A DNA stretch of 64,000 nucleotides from an uncultured Salinimicrobium sp. (GCA_946887075.1 CAMPKA010000001.1:248001-312000), one strand, 5' to 3'; positions 33,099 through 41,808 are shown, counted from the stretch's first letter. Program-made: numbers and translations. The notes: generated from the sequence alone by a model not told the origin.

Positions 33099-34103
33099 CT
33101 AAGGGACTTCGATTTCGTTGATGACCTTATTGATGATATCTTCGGAGGTGACATTTTCGGCCTCGGCCTCATAGGTGATCCCGATCCGGTGACGTAATAC
33201 ATCATGCACCACCGCCCGAACATCTTCGGGAACCACATACCCTCTTCGTTTGATGAAGGCATAGCATTTTGCCGCCTTTGCCAAATTGATACTCCCCCGA
33301 GGAGAAGCTCCGAAGCTGATAAGGGGCTTGAGATTGGCAAGATTATACTGTTCCGGAGTTCGCGTTGCAAAGACGATATCAAGAATGTATTTTTCGATCT
33401 TTTCGTCCATGTATACTTCCCGCACGGCCATTTGGGCCCTGCTGATCTGTTCGAGGCTCACTACAGGATTCACTTCCTCAAATCCCCCCTTCAAATTCGC
33501 CCTGATGATCATTTGTTCCTCCCCGAGTTCCGGGTATTTGATCACGGTCTTCAACATGAATCTGTCAACCTGAGCTTCAGGAAGGGGATAAGTTCCTTCC
33601 TGTTCCACCGGGTTTTGGGTGGCCATAACCAGAAAGGGGCGGTCAAGAATAAAACTCTCCTCCCCTATAGTTACCTGCTTCTCCTGCATAGCCTCGAGAA
33701 GGGCTGATTGCACCTTTGCAGGGGCCCTGTTGATCTCATCGGCAAGAACAAAGTTGGCAAAAATAGGACCTTTCTTAATGCTGAAGTCATTTAGCTTCAT
33801 GTTATAGATCATCGTTCCCACAACGTCTGCTGGTAGCAGGTCAGGGGTGAACTGAATCCTGCTGAACGATCCATGGACCGCCCTGGCCAAGGTGTTTATG
33901 GCAAGCGTTTTCGCCAGCCCAGGCACCCCTTCAAGCAGGATATGGCCTTGGCCGAGTAACCCGATCAGTAACCGCTCCACCATATGTTTCTGGCCTACGA
34001 TAACTTTTTTCATTTCCGTGGTCAGGATTCCGACAAATGCGCTCTCGCGCTCTATTTTTTCATTGATTCCTGCGATATCGATTGAACTGCTGTTTTCCTG
34101 CAT
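33099..34103 (-). CDS. MoxR family AAA+ ATPase
   Basis: A 334-residue AAA+ chaperone-like ATPase. Walker A is EGVPGLAKT (about 56-64), Walker B VLADEINRAP (about 116-125), followed by the sensor region ATQNPVEQEGTYPLPEAQ (about 161-178) typical of MoxR. The ATG giving MQENSSSID is used; the open frame extends 22 codons upstream with no conserved residues. First gene of the Bat operon; MoxR proteins assist assembly or activation of VWA-protein complexes. A terminator of the next gene lies upstream. Confidence 0.92.
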   Translation of the reverse strand: MQENSSSIDIAGINEKIERESAFVGILTTEMKKVIVGQKHMVERLLIGLLGQGHILLEGVPGLAKTLAINTLARAVHGSFSRIQFTPDLLPADVVGTMIYNMKLNDFSIKKGPIFANFVLADEINRAPAKVQSALLEAMQEKQVTIGEESFILDRPFLVMATQNPVEQEGTYPLPEAQVDRFMLKTVIKYPELGEEQMIIRANLKGGFEEVNPVVSLEQISRAQMAVREVYMDEKIEKYILDIVFATRTPEQYNLANLKPLISFGASPRGSINLAKAAKCYAFIKRRGYVVPEDVRAVVHDVLRHRIGITYEAEAENVTSEDIINKVINEIEVP

Positions 34104-34192
34104 ACCAGATATTTTTTTTAAAGGTGAAGATTTTATTCTTGTCGGTGGTCTATTTCTGCAAATATTCAACCAAAGAAAGTTAAATTTAAGTT

Positions 34193-34228
34193 AAAAAGAA
34201 AAGCAGTGAGCCTAAACCCACTGCTTTT
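34193..34228 (-). terminator. Terminator of the DUF4382 gene
   Basis: Minus strand: AAAAGCAGTG, a 10-base loop, CACTGCTTTT, then CTTTTTAA. A perfect 10-bp stem 24 bases after the DUF4382 stop. It separates that gene from the moxR promoter region. Confidence 0.8.
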
Positions 34229-34251
34229 CAATGATAAAACGAGGTGCCTTA

Positions 34252-35061
34252 CTATTCAGGCATGGACAGCTGAATGGAACCCAGATCCACTGTAGCTCCC
34301 TGTTCTACCTCCACATTGTTATAGATGGCGGTTTCCAAACCGGTCTCCTCAGCTGGAATCACCTTTACCAAATAGATCCCCGCAGGAAGGGCATGAAGTT
34401 CGAAAACTCCTTCATCATTGGTGAAGGCTGATGCTGAAGTCATAGAACTCTCGGCAGTGACCAGCACAGGTTCCGTGGAAGGCGTAACAATCCCGGTAAT
34501 GGATCCGGAATTTTCTTCGACTGAAGCCCTGATCACCGGTTTCAGGTTATAGGCTCCCGATCCGGTAACCACAATGGACTTCTGAACATCAAAATCCAGA
34601 ACAAAGGTGTAGGTGGCATCCGCTTCAAGTTCCTGATTGATCTGTACCTTCAGTCCTGATTGTGATCCGCTGGGGATCGTGAGTGCAAGTTCATTGCCTG
34701 TTCCGATGTCAAGGGTGTTGTTATCCCCAAGAACCAGTCTCATCTGGTGAAGATAACCCGCCTCGATTTCGGTATCGATCAACAGCTTGGTCACCCCACC
34801 GGTCAATTCCAGCAGATCGATCCGCTGCGGAGTTACCCCCAGGCTCACCCAACCTTCATCTTCCTCTCCTTCTGCGCTCCGCTTGATCATCACATCTTCA
34901 ACTTCGACAGTAACGCTTTCAAAGGGTCCAGGTGCATCTGTAAGTTTGACAGCTATATTGGCAGTTCCCTCTGAATTCTCCGAGGAATCATCATCTTTAC
35001 TGCAGCTGGCAAGGACGAAAGCGAAAGCAAAAAGAACAAGAAATAAATGGTACTTTTTCAT
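34252..35061 (-). CDS. DUF4382-domain lipoprotein
   Basis: A 269-residue lipoprotein with lipobox LASC (Cys 20), a Ser/Asp spacer (SKDDDSSENSEG), a DUF4382 domain (about 34-185, starting NIAVKLTDAPGPFESVTVEV) and a C-terminal carboxypeptidase-regulatory-like beta-sandwich (about 190-262, with VFELHALPAGIYLVKVIP). The SKDD after the Cys resembles the surface-export signal described for Bacteroidota lipoproteins, so it may be on the cell surface. Function unknown. Monocistronic with its own terminator. Confidence 0.85.
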   Translation of the reverse strand: MKKYHLFLVLFAFAFVLASCSKDDDSSENSEGTANIAVKLTDAPGPFESVTVEVEDVMIKRSAEGEEDEGWVSLGVTPQRIDLLELTGGVTKLLIDTEIEAGYLHQMRLVLGDNNTLDIGTGNELALTIPSGSQSGLKVQINQELEADATYTFVLDFDVQKSIVVTGSGAYNLKPVIRASVEENSGSITGIVTPSTEPVLVTAESSMTSASAFTNDEGVFELHALPAGIYLVKVIPAEETGLETAIYNNVEVEQGATVDLGSIQLSMPE

Positions 35062-35176
35062 AAATGGGTTTTTAAGGTTTACGGCTAATAACGATGCGGA
35101 GAAGAAAATAATCTGCTAGAAGGCTAAGTTTAACTGTTTTTAACGATCCGGCAGCAGCGTTTAACATTCCCCCGGT

Positions 35177-35208
35177 TGAAGCAAAGGAATATTCTTCCTT
35201 ATTTTTAA
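35177..35208 (+). promoter_or_regulatory. Probable promoter of the AKR-like / SDR / AlbA_2 operon
   Basis: TTG (35177-35179), 21-base spacer, TATTTTTA (35201-35208; one mismatch to TAnnTTTG). The ATG comes 3 bases later, a leaderless geometry. Confidence 0.4.
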
Positions 35209-35211
35209 AAA

Positions 35212-35961
35212 ATGAGGCAGAAAAATTCTTATTCCCGGATCATTCAAAACCTTGAATTCTGGGAACCGCTGTCCAACGGGGGCAAGATCAGATTATTCCA
35301 TCACTCCATAGAAAAAGGGATCACCTCCTTCTATCTGGATCATTCCCGTCTCAAGCTACCTTCCTCGGGCCTCGGAAATGCCTTAAGTGAAAGTGGTCTG
35401 AGCAGAGATGAAATTCAGTTGATTGTTTCTACCCTGCCTGAAGGGGACTTGCAACAGGAAGTTGGCCGTATCCTTGACTTTTTTGAAACAGATTACCTCG
35501 ATCTCCTGATCCCAACTGGCGAAAGCGAGGGTCTTCTTCCTGTTCTGGACCAGCTCCATTATCAGGGGAAGATAGTGGAGACCGGAACCTGGGTAAAGAA
35601 GGCCGGGGAAGAATCCGGGTATGCAGGAAAACTGCCTGTCTGGGCAACGCTTTCGGAATTCAGGCCTGAACCGGCAGCCCTGAAATTACTGGCAGCGATG
35701 GAGAACCCGGAACATGAGATTTCTGAGATTCTTCTCCTGAAGGAACCGCTGCTGCATTTCGAACCTGAGAAGATCTCTCTCTTCTGTGATAAGGTCGGCC
35801 TTTCCCCAGAAGAAGTGGTCCTGACCTGGATCCTACAACACGAAAGAAATTTTCATACTATTGTACGAGCCGATTCGGAAGTAAAAATAGATTCGGCCCA
35901 TAAAGCCCTTCATACTCACCTGATCGGGGACGACTGGAATAAACTGCCCTGGAACCTATAA
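35212..35961 (+). CDS. Aldo/keto reductase-like protein with lost catalytic residues
   Basis: A 249-residue protein that keeps the AKR layout: an initial Gly-rich strand (GITSFYLDHSRLKLPSSGLG), DYLDLLIPTGESEGLLPVLDQL where LDLYLIHxP would be, and VVLTWILQHERNFHTIVRADS near the C terminus as in YdhF-type reductases. The Asp-Tyr-Lys-His tetrad seems gone: the Tyr and Lys positions read as other residues, and the His-Pro of LIHWP is replaced by IPT. It is shorter than usual (about 300). Probably a non-enzymatic or highly divergent AKR. Stop and next start overlap (TAATG). Confidence 0.65.
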   Translation: MRQKNSYSRIIQNLEFWEPLSNGGKIRLFHHSIEKGITSFYLDHSRLKLPSSGLGNALSESGLSRDEIQLIVSTLPEGDLQQEVGRILDFFETDYLDLLIPTGESEGLLPVLDQLHYQGKIVETGTWVKKAGEESGYAGKLPVWATLSEFRPEPAALKLLAAMENPEHEISEILLLKEPLLHFEPEKISLFCDKVGLSPEEVVLTWILQHERNFHTIVRADSEVKIDSAHKALHTHLIGDDWNKLPWNL

Positions 35962-36740
35962 TGACTACATCGATGAGAGGAACTGCACTGATTACAGGCG
36001 CAACAAGCGGAATAGGAAAGGCAACGGCTGTTGCCTTTGCCCAAAAAGGATTGGACCTGATCCTTTGTGGACGAAATACGGAGGCCCTGGAAACCCTGGG
36101 TCAGGAGCTTGGAAAAAAGGTCAGGGTTCATTGTCTGGTCTTTGATGTCAGAGACAAATCGGCTGTCATGAAGGCCATTGGGGAAGTTCCAAGAGAAATG
36201 TATCCTATAGATATTCTTGTCAACAATGCCGGGAACGCTCATGGCAGGGATCCGGTGGAAACCGCTGACCTCGAGGACTGGGACGCCATGGTGGACATCA
36301 ATATAAAAGGGCTTCTTTATGTCAGTCATGTGGTAATTCCGGATATGGTCCAAAGGAAGCAGGGTCATATCATCCATATTGGTTCTCTTGCCGGGAAGGA
36401 AGTCTACCCAGGTGGAAATGTATATTGTGCAAGCAAACATGCCGTGGATGCGATCAATCAGGGTATGCGGATGGATCTTCACAAGTACGGGATTCGGGTT
36501 GGAGCTGTTAACCCGGGACTAGTAAAGACCGGGTTCAGCGAAGTCCGGTTCAAGGGAGACAAAGAAAAAGCGGAAGAGGTCTACCGGGGTTATGCCCCGC
36601 TTCAGGCTGAGGATATAGCAGAGATTATTACCTTTGTAATAAGCCGACCGGCTCATGTGAACATTGCAGACCTTCTTGTATTGCCAACCGCCCAGGCCAG
36701 CAGTGTACATATCTCAAAAACGGAAACAGGAATCCAGTGA
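35961..36740 (+). CDS. Short-chain dehydrogenase (YdfG-like)
   Basis: A 259-residue SDR. The cofactor loop is TGATSGIG (12-19), followed by NNAGNAHG (about 89-96), the catalytic Ser in IHIGSLAG (about 137-144) and Tyr/Lys in YCASKHAVDAI (about 155-165). NPGLVKTGFSEVRFKGD matches the YdfG / 3-hydroxy acid dehydrogenase subgroup. NADP preference is suggested by the Arg after the second strand (CGRNTE). It is co-translated with the degenerate AKR upstream and 1 base from the AlbA_2 gene downstream. Confidence 0.92.
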   Translation: MTTSMRGTALITGATSGIGKATAVAFAQKGLDLILCGRNTEALETLGQELGKKVRVHCLVFDVRDKSAVMKAIGEVPREMYPIDILVNNAGNAHGRDPVETADLEDWDAMVDINIKGLLYVSHVVIPDMVQRKQGHIIHIGSLAGKEVYPGGNVYCASKHAVDAINQGMRMDLHKYGIRVGAVNPGLVKTGFSEVRFKGDKEKAEEVYRGYAPLQAEDIAEIITFVISRPAHVNIADLLVLPTAQASSVHISKTETGIQ

Positions 36741-36741
36741 A

Positions 36742-37878
36742 ATGATCAATAAACGCCTCCTGATCAAGAACCTACTGGCCCATAACAGTGAAAACAGCTT
36801 CTATGATAAGAAGCGAAGTATCAATCTTTCCCTGAAAGAAGGTAAGGCAAAATTCCTGAAGCACGTCTGCGCGCTTGCCAATTCGAATCCTGCAAACAAT
36901 TCTTATATGGTGATCGGAGTGGAGGACGAGGACAACCGGATTCTGGGCGTGGATTTCTTTGATGACAGCCGGATCCAGAATTTGATCAATGCCTATCTGG
37001 AGCATCCTCCGTTGGTTTCCTACGAGAACATCCCTTTCCCTCAACTTCCCGAAGACAAGGTGGTAGGACTTGTGACAGTCCGGTCCAGGGAAGAAGCCAC
37101 CTGCTCCTTCAGAAAAGGCATTTGGAAGTACCCCTCCGGAAGCACTTTTTTCAGGGAAGGCAGCATCAGTCTTCCGACTGAATTTGGACATGGCGTAATA
37201 AACGACAACCGGGAGGTAGTGGCTGCAATAGAAGTGCATTCCCATAACAATATCGGCCTGACCCTCGATGGGGTGTTCGAATTTTTCCGAAGTCATGCCG
37301 ACCTTGGCCCGGGTTACAAGGTCTTTAAGGAATATTTCGTCGTTTGTTGGAGTGGCAAACGGAAACAGGTCAAAGGAAGAACCTATTTTTCAAGGGTGGA
37401 CATCGAATTGATCAATGAACAGGTCAAGCTCTTCTATTCCGAACTGGATGAGGTGAGCATCCACCTGACCGACAGCAGCTTTTCCATTACCGAATTCGTA
37501 AGACTGGGCCTAAATGACAGGTTTCGCTACTATCCGATGGAGGAAGTCGATATTTTTTTCGGAGATAATGCCACCTATGACATTAGAACCAAGATGGTAT
37601 TCGAACCTCCCGAATTCGAAAAAAAGACGCTCTTCCACATCTATAACGCCAATATCGCCCTGCTCAAAAAACTTCGTTCCGGGAAAGGACTGAGTGCTCA
37701 GGAAGAAAAGGACCTTCAGGACCTGCCGACTAATTTCCTGTTATGTTACCTCAACGGGTTTTCTGAGGCAGTCGAAAAACTTGACAGTGCAAAAGAGGGG
37801 TTCCGGGACCATGGTGGGAAAGCATATCTCCGATACAAAGAGAGCCTGAGAATTCTCCGAAAAATAAAGTACAGTTAA
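36742..37878 (+). CDS. AlbA_2 (Schlafen-type) domain protein
   Basis: A 378-residue protein; the ATG giving MINKRLLIKNLLAHN lies 1 base after the SDR stop, and earlier in-frame codons lie within the SDR gene. An AlbA_2-type domain spans about 15-140: LKEGKAKFLKHVCALANSN and YMVIGVEDEDNRILGVDFF are the conserved core. The rest (about 140-378) is a mixed region without a named domain to me, ending in a helical segment. AlbA_2 proteins bind nucleic acids and some have RNase activity; here the neighbours are metabolic, so a defence role is not implied. Confidence 0.75.
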   Translation: MINKRLLIKNLLAHNSENSFYDKKRSINLSLKEGKAKFLKHVCALANSNPANNSYMVIGVEDEDNRILGVDFFDDSRIQNLINAYLEHPPLVSYENIPFPQLPEDKVVGLVTVRSREEATCSFRKGIWKYPSGSTFFREGSISLPTEFGHGVINDNREVVAAIEVHSHNNIGLTLDGVFEFFRSHADLGPGYKVFKEYFVVCWSGKRKQVKGRTYFSRVDIELINEQVKLFYSELDEVSIHLTDSSFSITEFVRLGLNDRFRYYPMEEVDIFFGDNATYDIRTKMVFEPPEFEKKTLFHIYNANIALLKKLRSGKGLSAQEEKDLQDLPTNFLLCYLNGFSEAVEKLDSAKEGFRDHGGKAYLRYKESLRILRKIKYS

Positions 37879-37879
37879 T

Positions 37880-38608
37880 ATGGATCGAACTCTTGTCATA
37901 GGGGACATACACGGAGGTTTACGAGCCTTGGTTCAGGTGATGAAGCGAGCGGAGGTATCTCCTGGCGATAAACTGATATTTCTCGGAGATTATGTCGATG
38001 GCTGGAGTGATTCCGCCAATGTGGTGACCTATCTTAATGAACTCGGTCAGCAGAACAGCTGTATCTTCATGAGGGGCAATCACGACGATCTTACCTATCG
38101 CTGGTTAAAAGATGGGGAGCTCAATGACCAATGGCTTCAGCACGGGGGTCAATCCAGTATCGACGCCTACAGAAAATTCGAGGAACATGAGATATCCCAA
38201 CATCTGGAATTTTACGAACAAATGGTAAACTACTATATCGATAACGAAAACAGGTTGTTCGTACACGCTGGTTTTACCAATCAGAAAGGGCCTGAAAATG
38301 AATATACCCCGACCCCTTTCTACTGGGACCGCACCCTGTGGGAAATGGCTATGGCCATGGATCCTTCCTTAAAACCGGATCATTTCAGATTTCCTGCCAG
38401 ACTCAGGTTATTCAATGAGATCTTCATCGGACATAATCCCGTGACGCGAATAGGCAAGACCAAGCCTGTAAAATTTGGTAATGTCTATAACATCGATACA
38501 GGTGCTGCCTTCAAGGGCCGCCTCTCTCTGATGGATGTGGATACCAAGGAGGTTATTCAGAGTGATCCGGTATACCAGTTGTACCCCGAAGAAAAAGGCA
38601 GAAATTAA
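37880..38608 (+). CDS. Calcineurin-like metallophosphatase (bacterial PP1/PP2A-like)
   Basis: A 242-residue phosphoesterase. All metal motifs are present: VIGDIHGG (6-13), FLGDYVDGW (about 34-42), FMRGNHDD (about 63-70), FVHAGFT (about 124-130) and FIGHNPV (about 179-185). This is the PrpA/PP1-type subgroup, which acts on phosphoproteins or diadenosine tetraphosphate; substrate unknown. It is 1 base downstream of the AlbA_2 gene, so it is the last gene of a four-gene operon. Confidence 0.9.
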   Translation: MDRTLVIGDIHGGLRALVQVMKRAEVSPGDKLIFLGDYVDGWSDSANVVTYLNELGQQNSCIFMRGNHDDLTYRWLKDGELNDQWLQHGGQSSIDAYRKFEEHEISQHLEFYEQMVNYYIDNENRLFVHAGFTNQKGPENEYTPTPFYWDRTLWEMAMAMDPSLKPDHFRFPARLRLFNEIFIGHNPVTRIGKTKPVKFGNVYNIDTGAAFKGRLSLMDVDTKEVIQSDPVYQLYPEEKGRN

Positions 38609-38641
38609 GAATAATTTTAAAAGCTTCCACCGCTATCTTCC

Positions 38642-38649
38642 TATATTTG
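38642..38649 (+). promoter_or_regulatory. -7 promoter box for the acyl-ACP desaturase gene
   Basis: TATATTTG, an exact TAnnTTTG match, 57 bases before the ATG; a leader of about 50 bases is implied. Confidence 0.45.
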
Positions 38650-38706
38650 TCAATTGAACCATCAAAAGCGGTGCAGTTTTTGACTGTGACTATATAAACG
38701 GAATAT

Positions 38707-39711
38707 ATGCCCTTGGAAAATATCAGACTTGAAGTTATGAAGACTGTAGAGAAATCTATAGATGACTTCGTTGACAAATACTTGATCCCGGTTGAAGAAA
38801 TTTGGCAGCCTACAGACCTGCTGCCCAATTCCCAGGATGAGGGTTTCTTCGAGGAGGTCAAACAGATCCGGGAAGAGGCCAAGGAATTGGGATATGATTT
38901 TTGGGTTGTTCTGGTGGCCGATATGGTGACAGAGGAAGCATTACCCACGTACGAGTCCTGGCTCATGGACATGGAAGGAGTGGAACAGCACGGAGCAAGT
39001 CAGGGCAAACAGAACGGATGGGCCAAATGGATTAGGCACTGGACAGGTGAGGAAAACAGGCATGGGGATACGCTCAACAAGTATCTCTATCTTTCTGGGA
39101 GAGTGGATATGAAGGAGATCGAAAAGACCACGCAGTACCTGATCAATGACGGGTTTGATATCGGAACCGGGAGAGATCCCTACCGCAATTTTGTCTATAC
39201 CAGTTTTCAGGAGCTGGCGACCAATATTTCGCACAAAAGAGTCGGGCAGCTCGCCAGGAAGAAGGGCAACAAAATGCTCGCCAAGATGTGCAATATCATT
39301 GCCGGAGATGAAATGAGACATCATCTGGCCTACAGGGAATTTGTAAAGACCATCTTTGAGTATGATCCCAGCGAGATGATGTTGGCCTTTGAAGATATGA
39401 TGAAGAAAAAGATTGTGATGCCGGCCCAGTTCATCAGGGAAAGTGGCCAGGGAATCGGGGCAGCTTTCGAGAATTTCTCCAATGCCGCACAACGGCTGGG
39501 AGTATATACCACTCAGGACTACATTGAGATATTGGAGAAGCTCAATGAGTTCTGGGAGATCGACAAAATAAATTCCTTAACCGACAAGGCGGAAAAGGCC
39601 CGGGATTACCTGATGAAACTTCCAGATAGGATGACCAGAATCGCCGAAAGGATCAAAGTTCCACAGGACCCGCACCAGTTCGCATGGGTGGAGCCAAACG
39701 GCACGCTTTAA
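38707..39711 (+). CDS. Soluble acyl-ACP desaturase (plant stearoyl-ACP desaturase type)
   Basis: A 334-residue di-iron enzyme. The ligand set is complete: E77 (in TEEALPTY), E116 and H119 (in EENRHG), E169 (in FQELAT), E202 and H205 (in DEMRHH). It introduces a cis double bond into acyl chains on ACP, probably at delta-9, with electrons from ferredoxin; the position cannot be read from sequence. No transit peptide is present. This soluble type is unlike the membrane-bound DesA/DesC desaturases common in other bacteria. Monocistronic with its own -7 box. Confidence 0.9.
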   Translation: MPLENIRLEVMKTVEKSIDDFVDKYLIPVEEIWQPTDLLPNSQDEGFFEEVKQIREEAKELGYDFWVVLVADMVTEEALPTYESWLMDMEGVEQHGASQGKQNGWAKWIRHWTGEENRHGDTLNKYLYLSGRVDMKEIEKTTQYLINDGFDIGTGRDPYRNFVYTSFQELATNISHKRVGQLARKKGNKMLAKMCNIIAGDEMRHHLAYREFVKTIFEYDPSEMMLAFEDMMKKKIVMPAQFIRESGQGIGAAFENFSNAAQRLGVYTTQDYIEILEKLNEFWEIDKINSLTDKAEKARDYLMKLPDRMTRIAERIKVPQDPHQFAWVEPNGTL

Positions 39712-39771
39712 GATCCTCACATAAGAAAAGGCGGATTACCACTCTGTAGATAATTCCTCAGGGATTATCCC

Positions 39772-39779
39772 TATTTTTG
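39772..39779 (+). promoter_or_regulatory. -7 promoter box for the EamA gene
   Basis: TATTTTTG, exact TAnnTTTG, 22 bases before the ATG. Confidence 0.4.
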
Positions 39780-39801
39780 TCCCTCACAAAGTCAACCTCC
39801 C

Positions 39802-40764
39802 ATGGGAAAGAGTCCCTTTCTGATCATTTCAGCTTTTTTTTCCATCTATGTCATCTGGGGTTCCACTTATCTCCTCAACAAAATTGCGGTTGACCAGCTC
39901 CCTCCATTCATGCTGGCTTCGGTGAGATTCTCTGTGGCAGGTCTGTTGATCTTCGCAATAAGCAGGGTCATGGGTCATAGCCTTCGCATCACCCGCAGAC
40001 AAGTTTTCAATACCATCCTGGCGGGTTTTTTATTCCTGACCTTCGGAAATGGGGTTGTCGTATGGGCCTTGAAGTTCGTCGACAGTGGTTTTGCTGCACT
40101 CGTGATCTCAGGACAACCACTGGTGGTGCTTATCTTTATGCGGATCTTTGATGGGAAAAAGATAAAACCGATGTCCATGGTCGGAGTCGCCCTGGGGATC
40201 TCAGGAATTTATTTGCTTGTGAGCCAGCAACAGGTACTTGCTCAGGAAAATTCCTTGTTGGGAATCGCCATGATTTTTGCCTGTTTAATCAGCTGGTCCT
40301 ATGGGAGCATTTTTGTCAGCAAGGCCAATCTTCCCACCAACCATTTCGTCAACACGGGGTACCAGATGTTTTTCGCCGGTATAATGCTTGCCGGGGCCAG
40401 TGCCTCCTTCGGAGAACAGTGGATTGCCATAGAGGCGTGGGAAGCTCCAGTTGTCTATTCCATGCTGCTGCTCATTCTCTTCGGAAGCATTGTTGCCTTC
40501 ACCTCTTTCAATTACCTTCTTAAAGTGGTCTCCCCTGAAAAGGTGGCCACCTCCACCTATGTGAATCCCATAATCGCCCTGCTGCTGGGATGGTATTTTC
40601 TCGAAGAGCAGATAACACTTCAGTCCGCTCTGGCAGCTGCTGTCCTGCTGACCGGGGTGTACTTTATCAATACCAAGAAAAAACTCGTGATGTTTTCCAG
40701 GTTTTATAGAAATCCAGAATCCAGGCTGGATGGGGACCGCAGGAAGAAACCATCTGAAGCTTAA
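39802..40764 (+). CDS. EamA/DMT family transporter (YedA-like)
   Basis: A 320-residue inner-membrane permease with about ten hydrophobic helices in two EamA repeats (about 8-140 and 150-285). The first begins IYVIWGSTYLLNKIAV, a signature of the YedA group. Substrate is unknown; relatives export amino acids or metabolites. The basic C-terminal tail (about 290-320) is cytoplasmic by the positive-inside rule. Confidence 0.88.
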   Translation: MGKSPFLIISAFFSIYVIWGSTYLLNKIAVDQLPPFMLASVRFSVAGLLIFAISRVMGHSLRITRRQVFNTILAGFLFLTFGNGVVVWALKFVDSGFAALVISGQPLVVLIFMRIFDGKKIKPMSMVGVALGISGIYLLVSQQQVLAQENSLLGIAMIFACLISWSYGSIFVSKANLPTNHFVNTGYQMFFAGIMLAGASASFGEQWIAIEAWEAPVVYSMLLLILFGSIVAFTSFNYLLKVVSPEKVATSTYVNPIIALLLGWYFLEEQITLQSALAAAVLLTGVYFINTKKKLVMFSRFYRNPESRLDGDRRKKPSEA

Positions 40765-40798
40765 ACATTATTTTCACACTATTGAGGGATGATTTGGT

Positions 40799-40806
40799 TA
40801 CTTTTG
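40799..40806 (+). promoter_or_regulatory. -7 promoter box for terC
   Basis: TACTTTTG, exact TAnnTTTG, 37 bases before the ATG at 40844. Confidence 0.4.
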
Positions 40807-40843
40807 ATGCAGCCCGTCAAAAAATACAGGCGCAACATCTGGT

Positions 40844-41797
40844 ATGGGGGATAATATTACTTTCTGGATCATTTTTAATGTTTTCGTTCTCCTTCTCCTT
40901 GGTCTGGACCTCCTGGTGTTTCACAGAAAAAAGCATGAAGTTGGAATTAAGGAAGCCTTGTGGACCAGTCTCTTCTGGATCGTTCTCGCCCTGTGCTTTA
41001 ATGGGTTGATCTATTACTGGCGCGGCGAAGACCCGGCCATGGAATTTTTAACGGGCTACCTGATTGAAAAATCTCTCAGTGTTGATAACCTGTTTGTCTT
41101 CATCTTGATTTTTAATTTTTTCAAGGTCCCTCCCAAGTACCAGCATAACCTGCTGTTCTGGGGAGTGCTGGGCGCTCTGGTTCTTCGTGGGATCTTTATC
41201 CTTGTCGGCGTGGCCCTGATATCCAAATTCCACTTCATAATCTACATTCTTGGGGCTTTCCTGGTGTATACCGGCATCAAAATGGCATTTTCCGGAGACC
41301 AGGATGTGGATCCAGAGCATAATCCGGTAGTGAAATGGGTAAGCAGGCATATCAGGATGACCAAAACTCATGAGGAGGGGAAATTTTTCGTCCGGAAAAG
41401 AGGGAAGCTGTATGCCACTCCGCTTTTCCTGGTCTTGATCATGATCGAATCGACCGATGTGGTGTTTGCAGCAGACTCCATTCCCGCGATTCTAGCCATC
41501 TCCAATGATCCTTTCATTGTCTACACCTCCAATGTGTTCGCCCTGCTCGGGCTCAGGGCCCTTTATTTTGCACTGGCAGGAATCATGGAGTTGTTCCATT
41601 ACCTCAAGTACGGACTATCCGTCATCCTCTCCTTCATAGGAGTGAAACTTCTGATCAGCGATATTTACCATATCGAAACAAAATACGCCCTTATCGGGGT
41701 AGGGGCCATTCTGCTGATTTCTGTAGTGGCCTCCCTTTTATTTCCAGAAGAAAAAAAAGATCTGCCCTCTCCTCCCGAAGAGGGACAGGATTCTTAA
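40844..41797 (+). CDS. TerC/Alx family integral membrane protein
   Basis: A 317-residue protein with about eight to nine hydrophobic segments. The two TerC signatures are visible: LIEKSLSVDNLFVF (about 72-85) and ESTDVVFAADSIPAI (about 200-214), each with conserved acidic residues in a membrane helix. TerC/Alx proteins are linked to metal efflux, notably manganese, and to metallation of exported enzymes; the metal here is not shown. No other tellurite gene is nearby. The stop converges with the ALDH gene, 11 bases apart. Confidence 0.9.
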   Translation: MGDNITFWIIFNVFVLLLLGLDLLVFHRKKHEVGIKEALWTSLFWIVLALCFNGLIYYWRGEDPAMEFLTGYLIEKSLSVDNLFVFILIFNFFKVPPKYQHNLLFWGVLGALVLRGIFILVGVALISKFHFIIYILGAFLVYTGIKMAFSGDQDVDPEHNPVVKWVSRHIRMTKTHEEGKFFVRKRGKLYATPLFLVLIMIESTDVVFAADSIPAILAISNDPFIVYTSNVFALLGLRALYFALAGIMELFHYLKYGLSVILSFIGVKLLISDIYHIETKYALIGVGAILLISVVASLLFPEEKKDLPSPPEEGQDS

Positions 41798-41808
41798 GAG
41801 CCTCAGGG

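Noticed and set aside
36742..37878. AlbA_2 protein as an anti-phage or Schlafen-type defence gene
   Set aside because: No mobile, phage or other defence gene is near; the neighbours are metabolic and signalling genes with tight operon spacing.
40844..41797. Tellurite resistance operon
   Set aside because: Only a TerC-type protein is present; no TerD, TerZ or TerA partners are seen.
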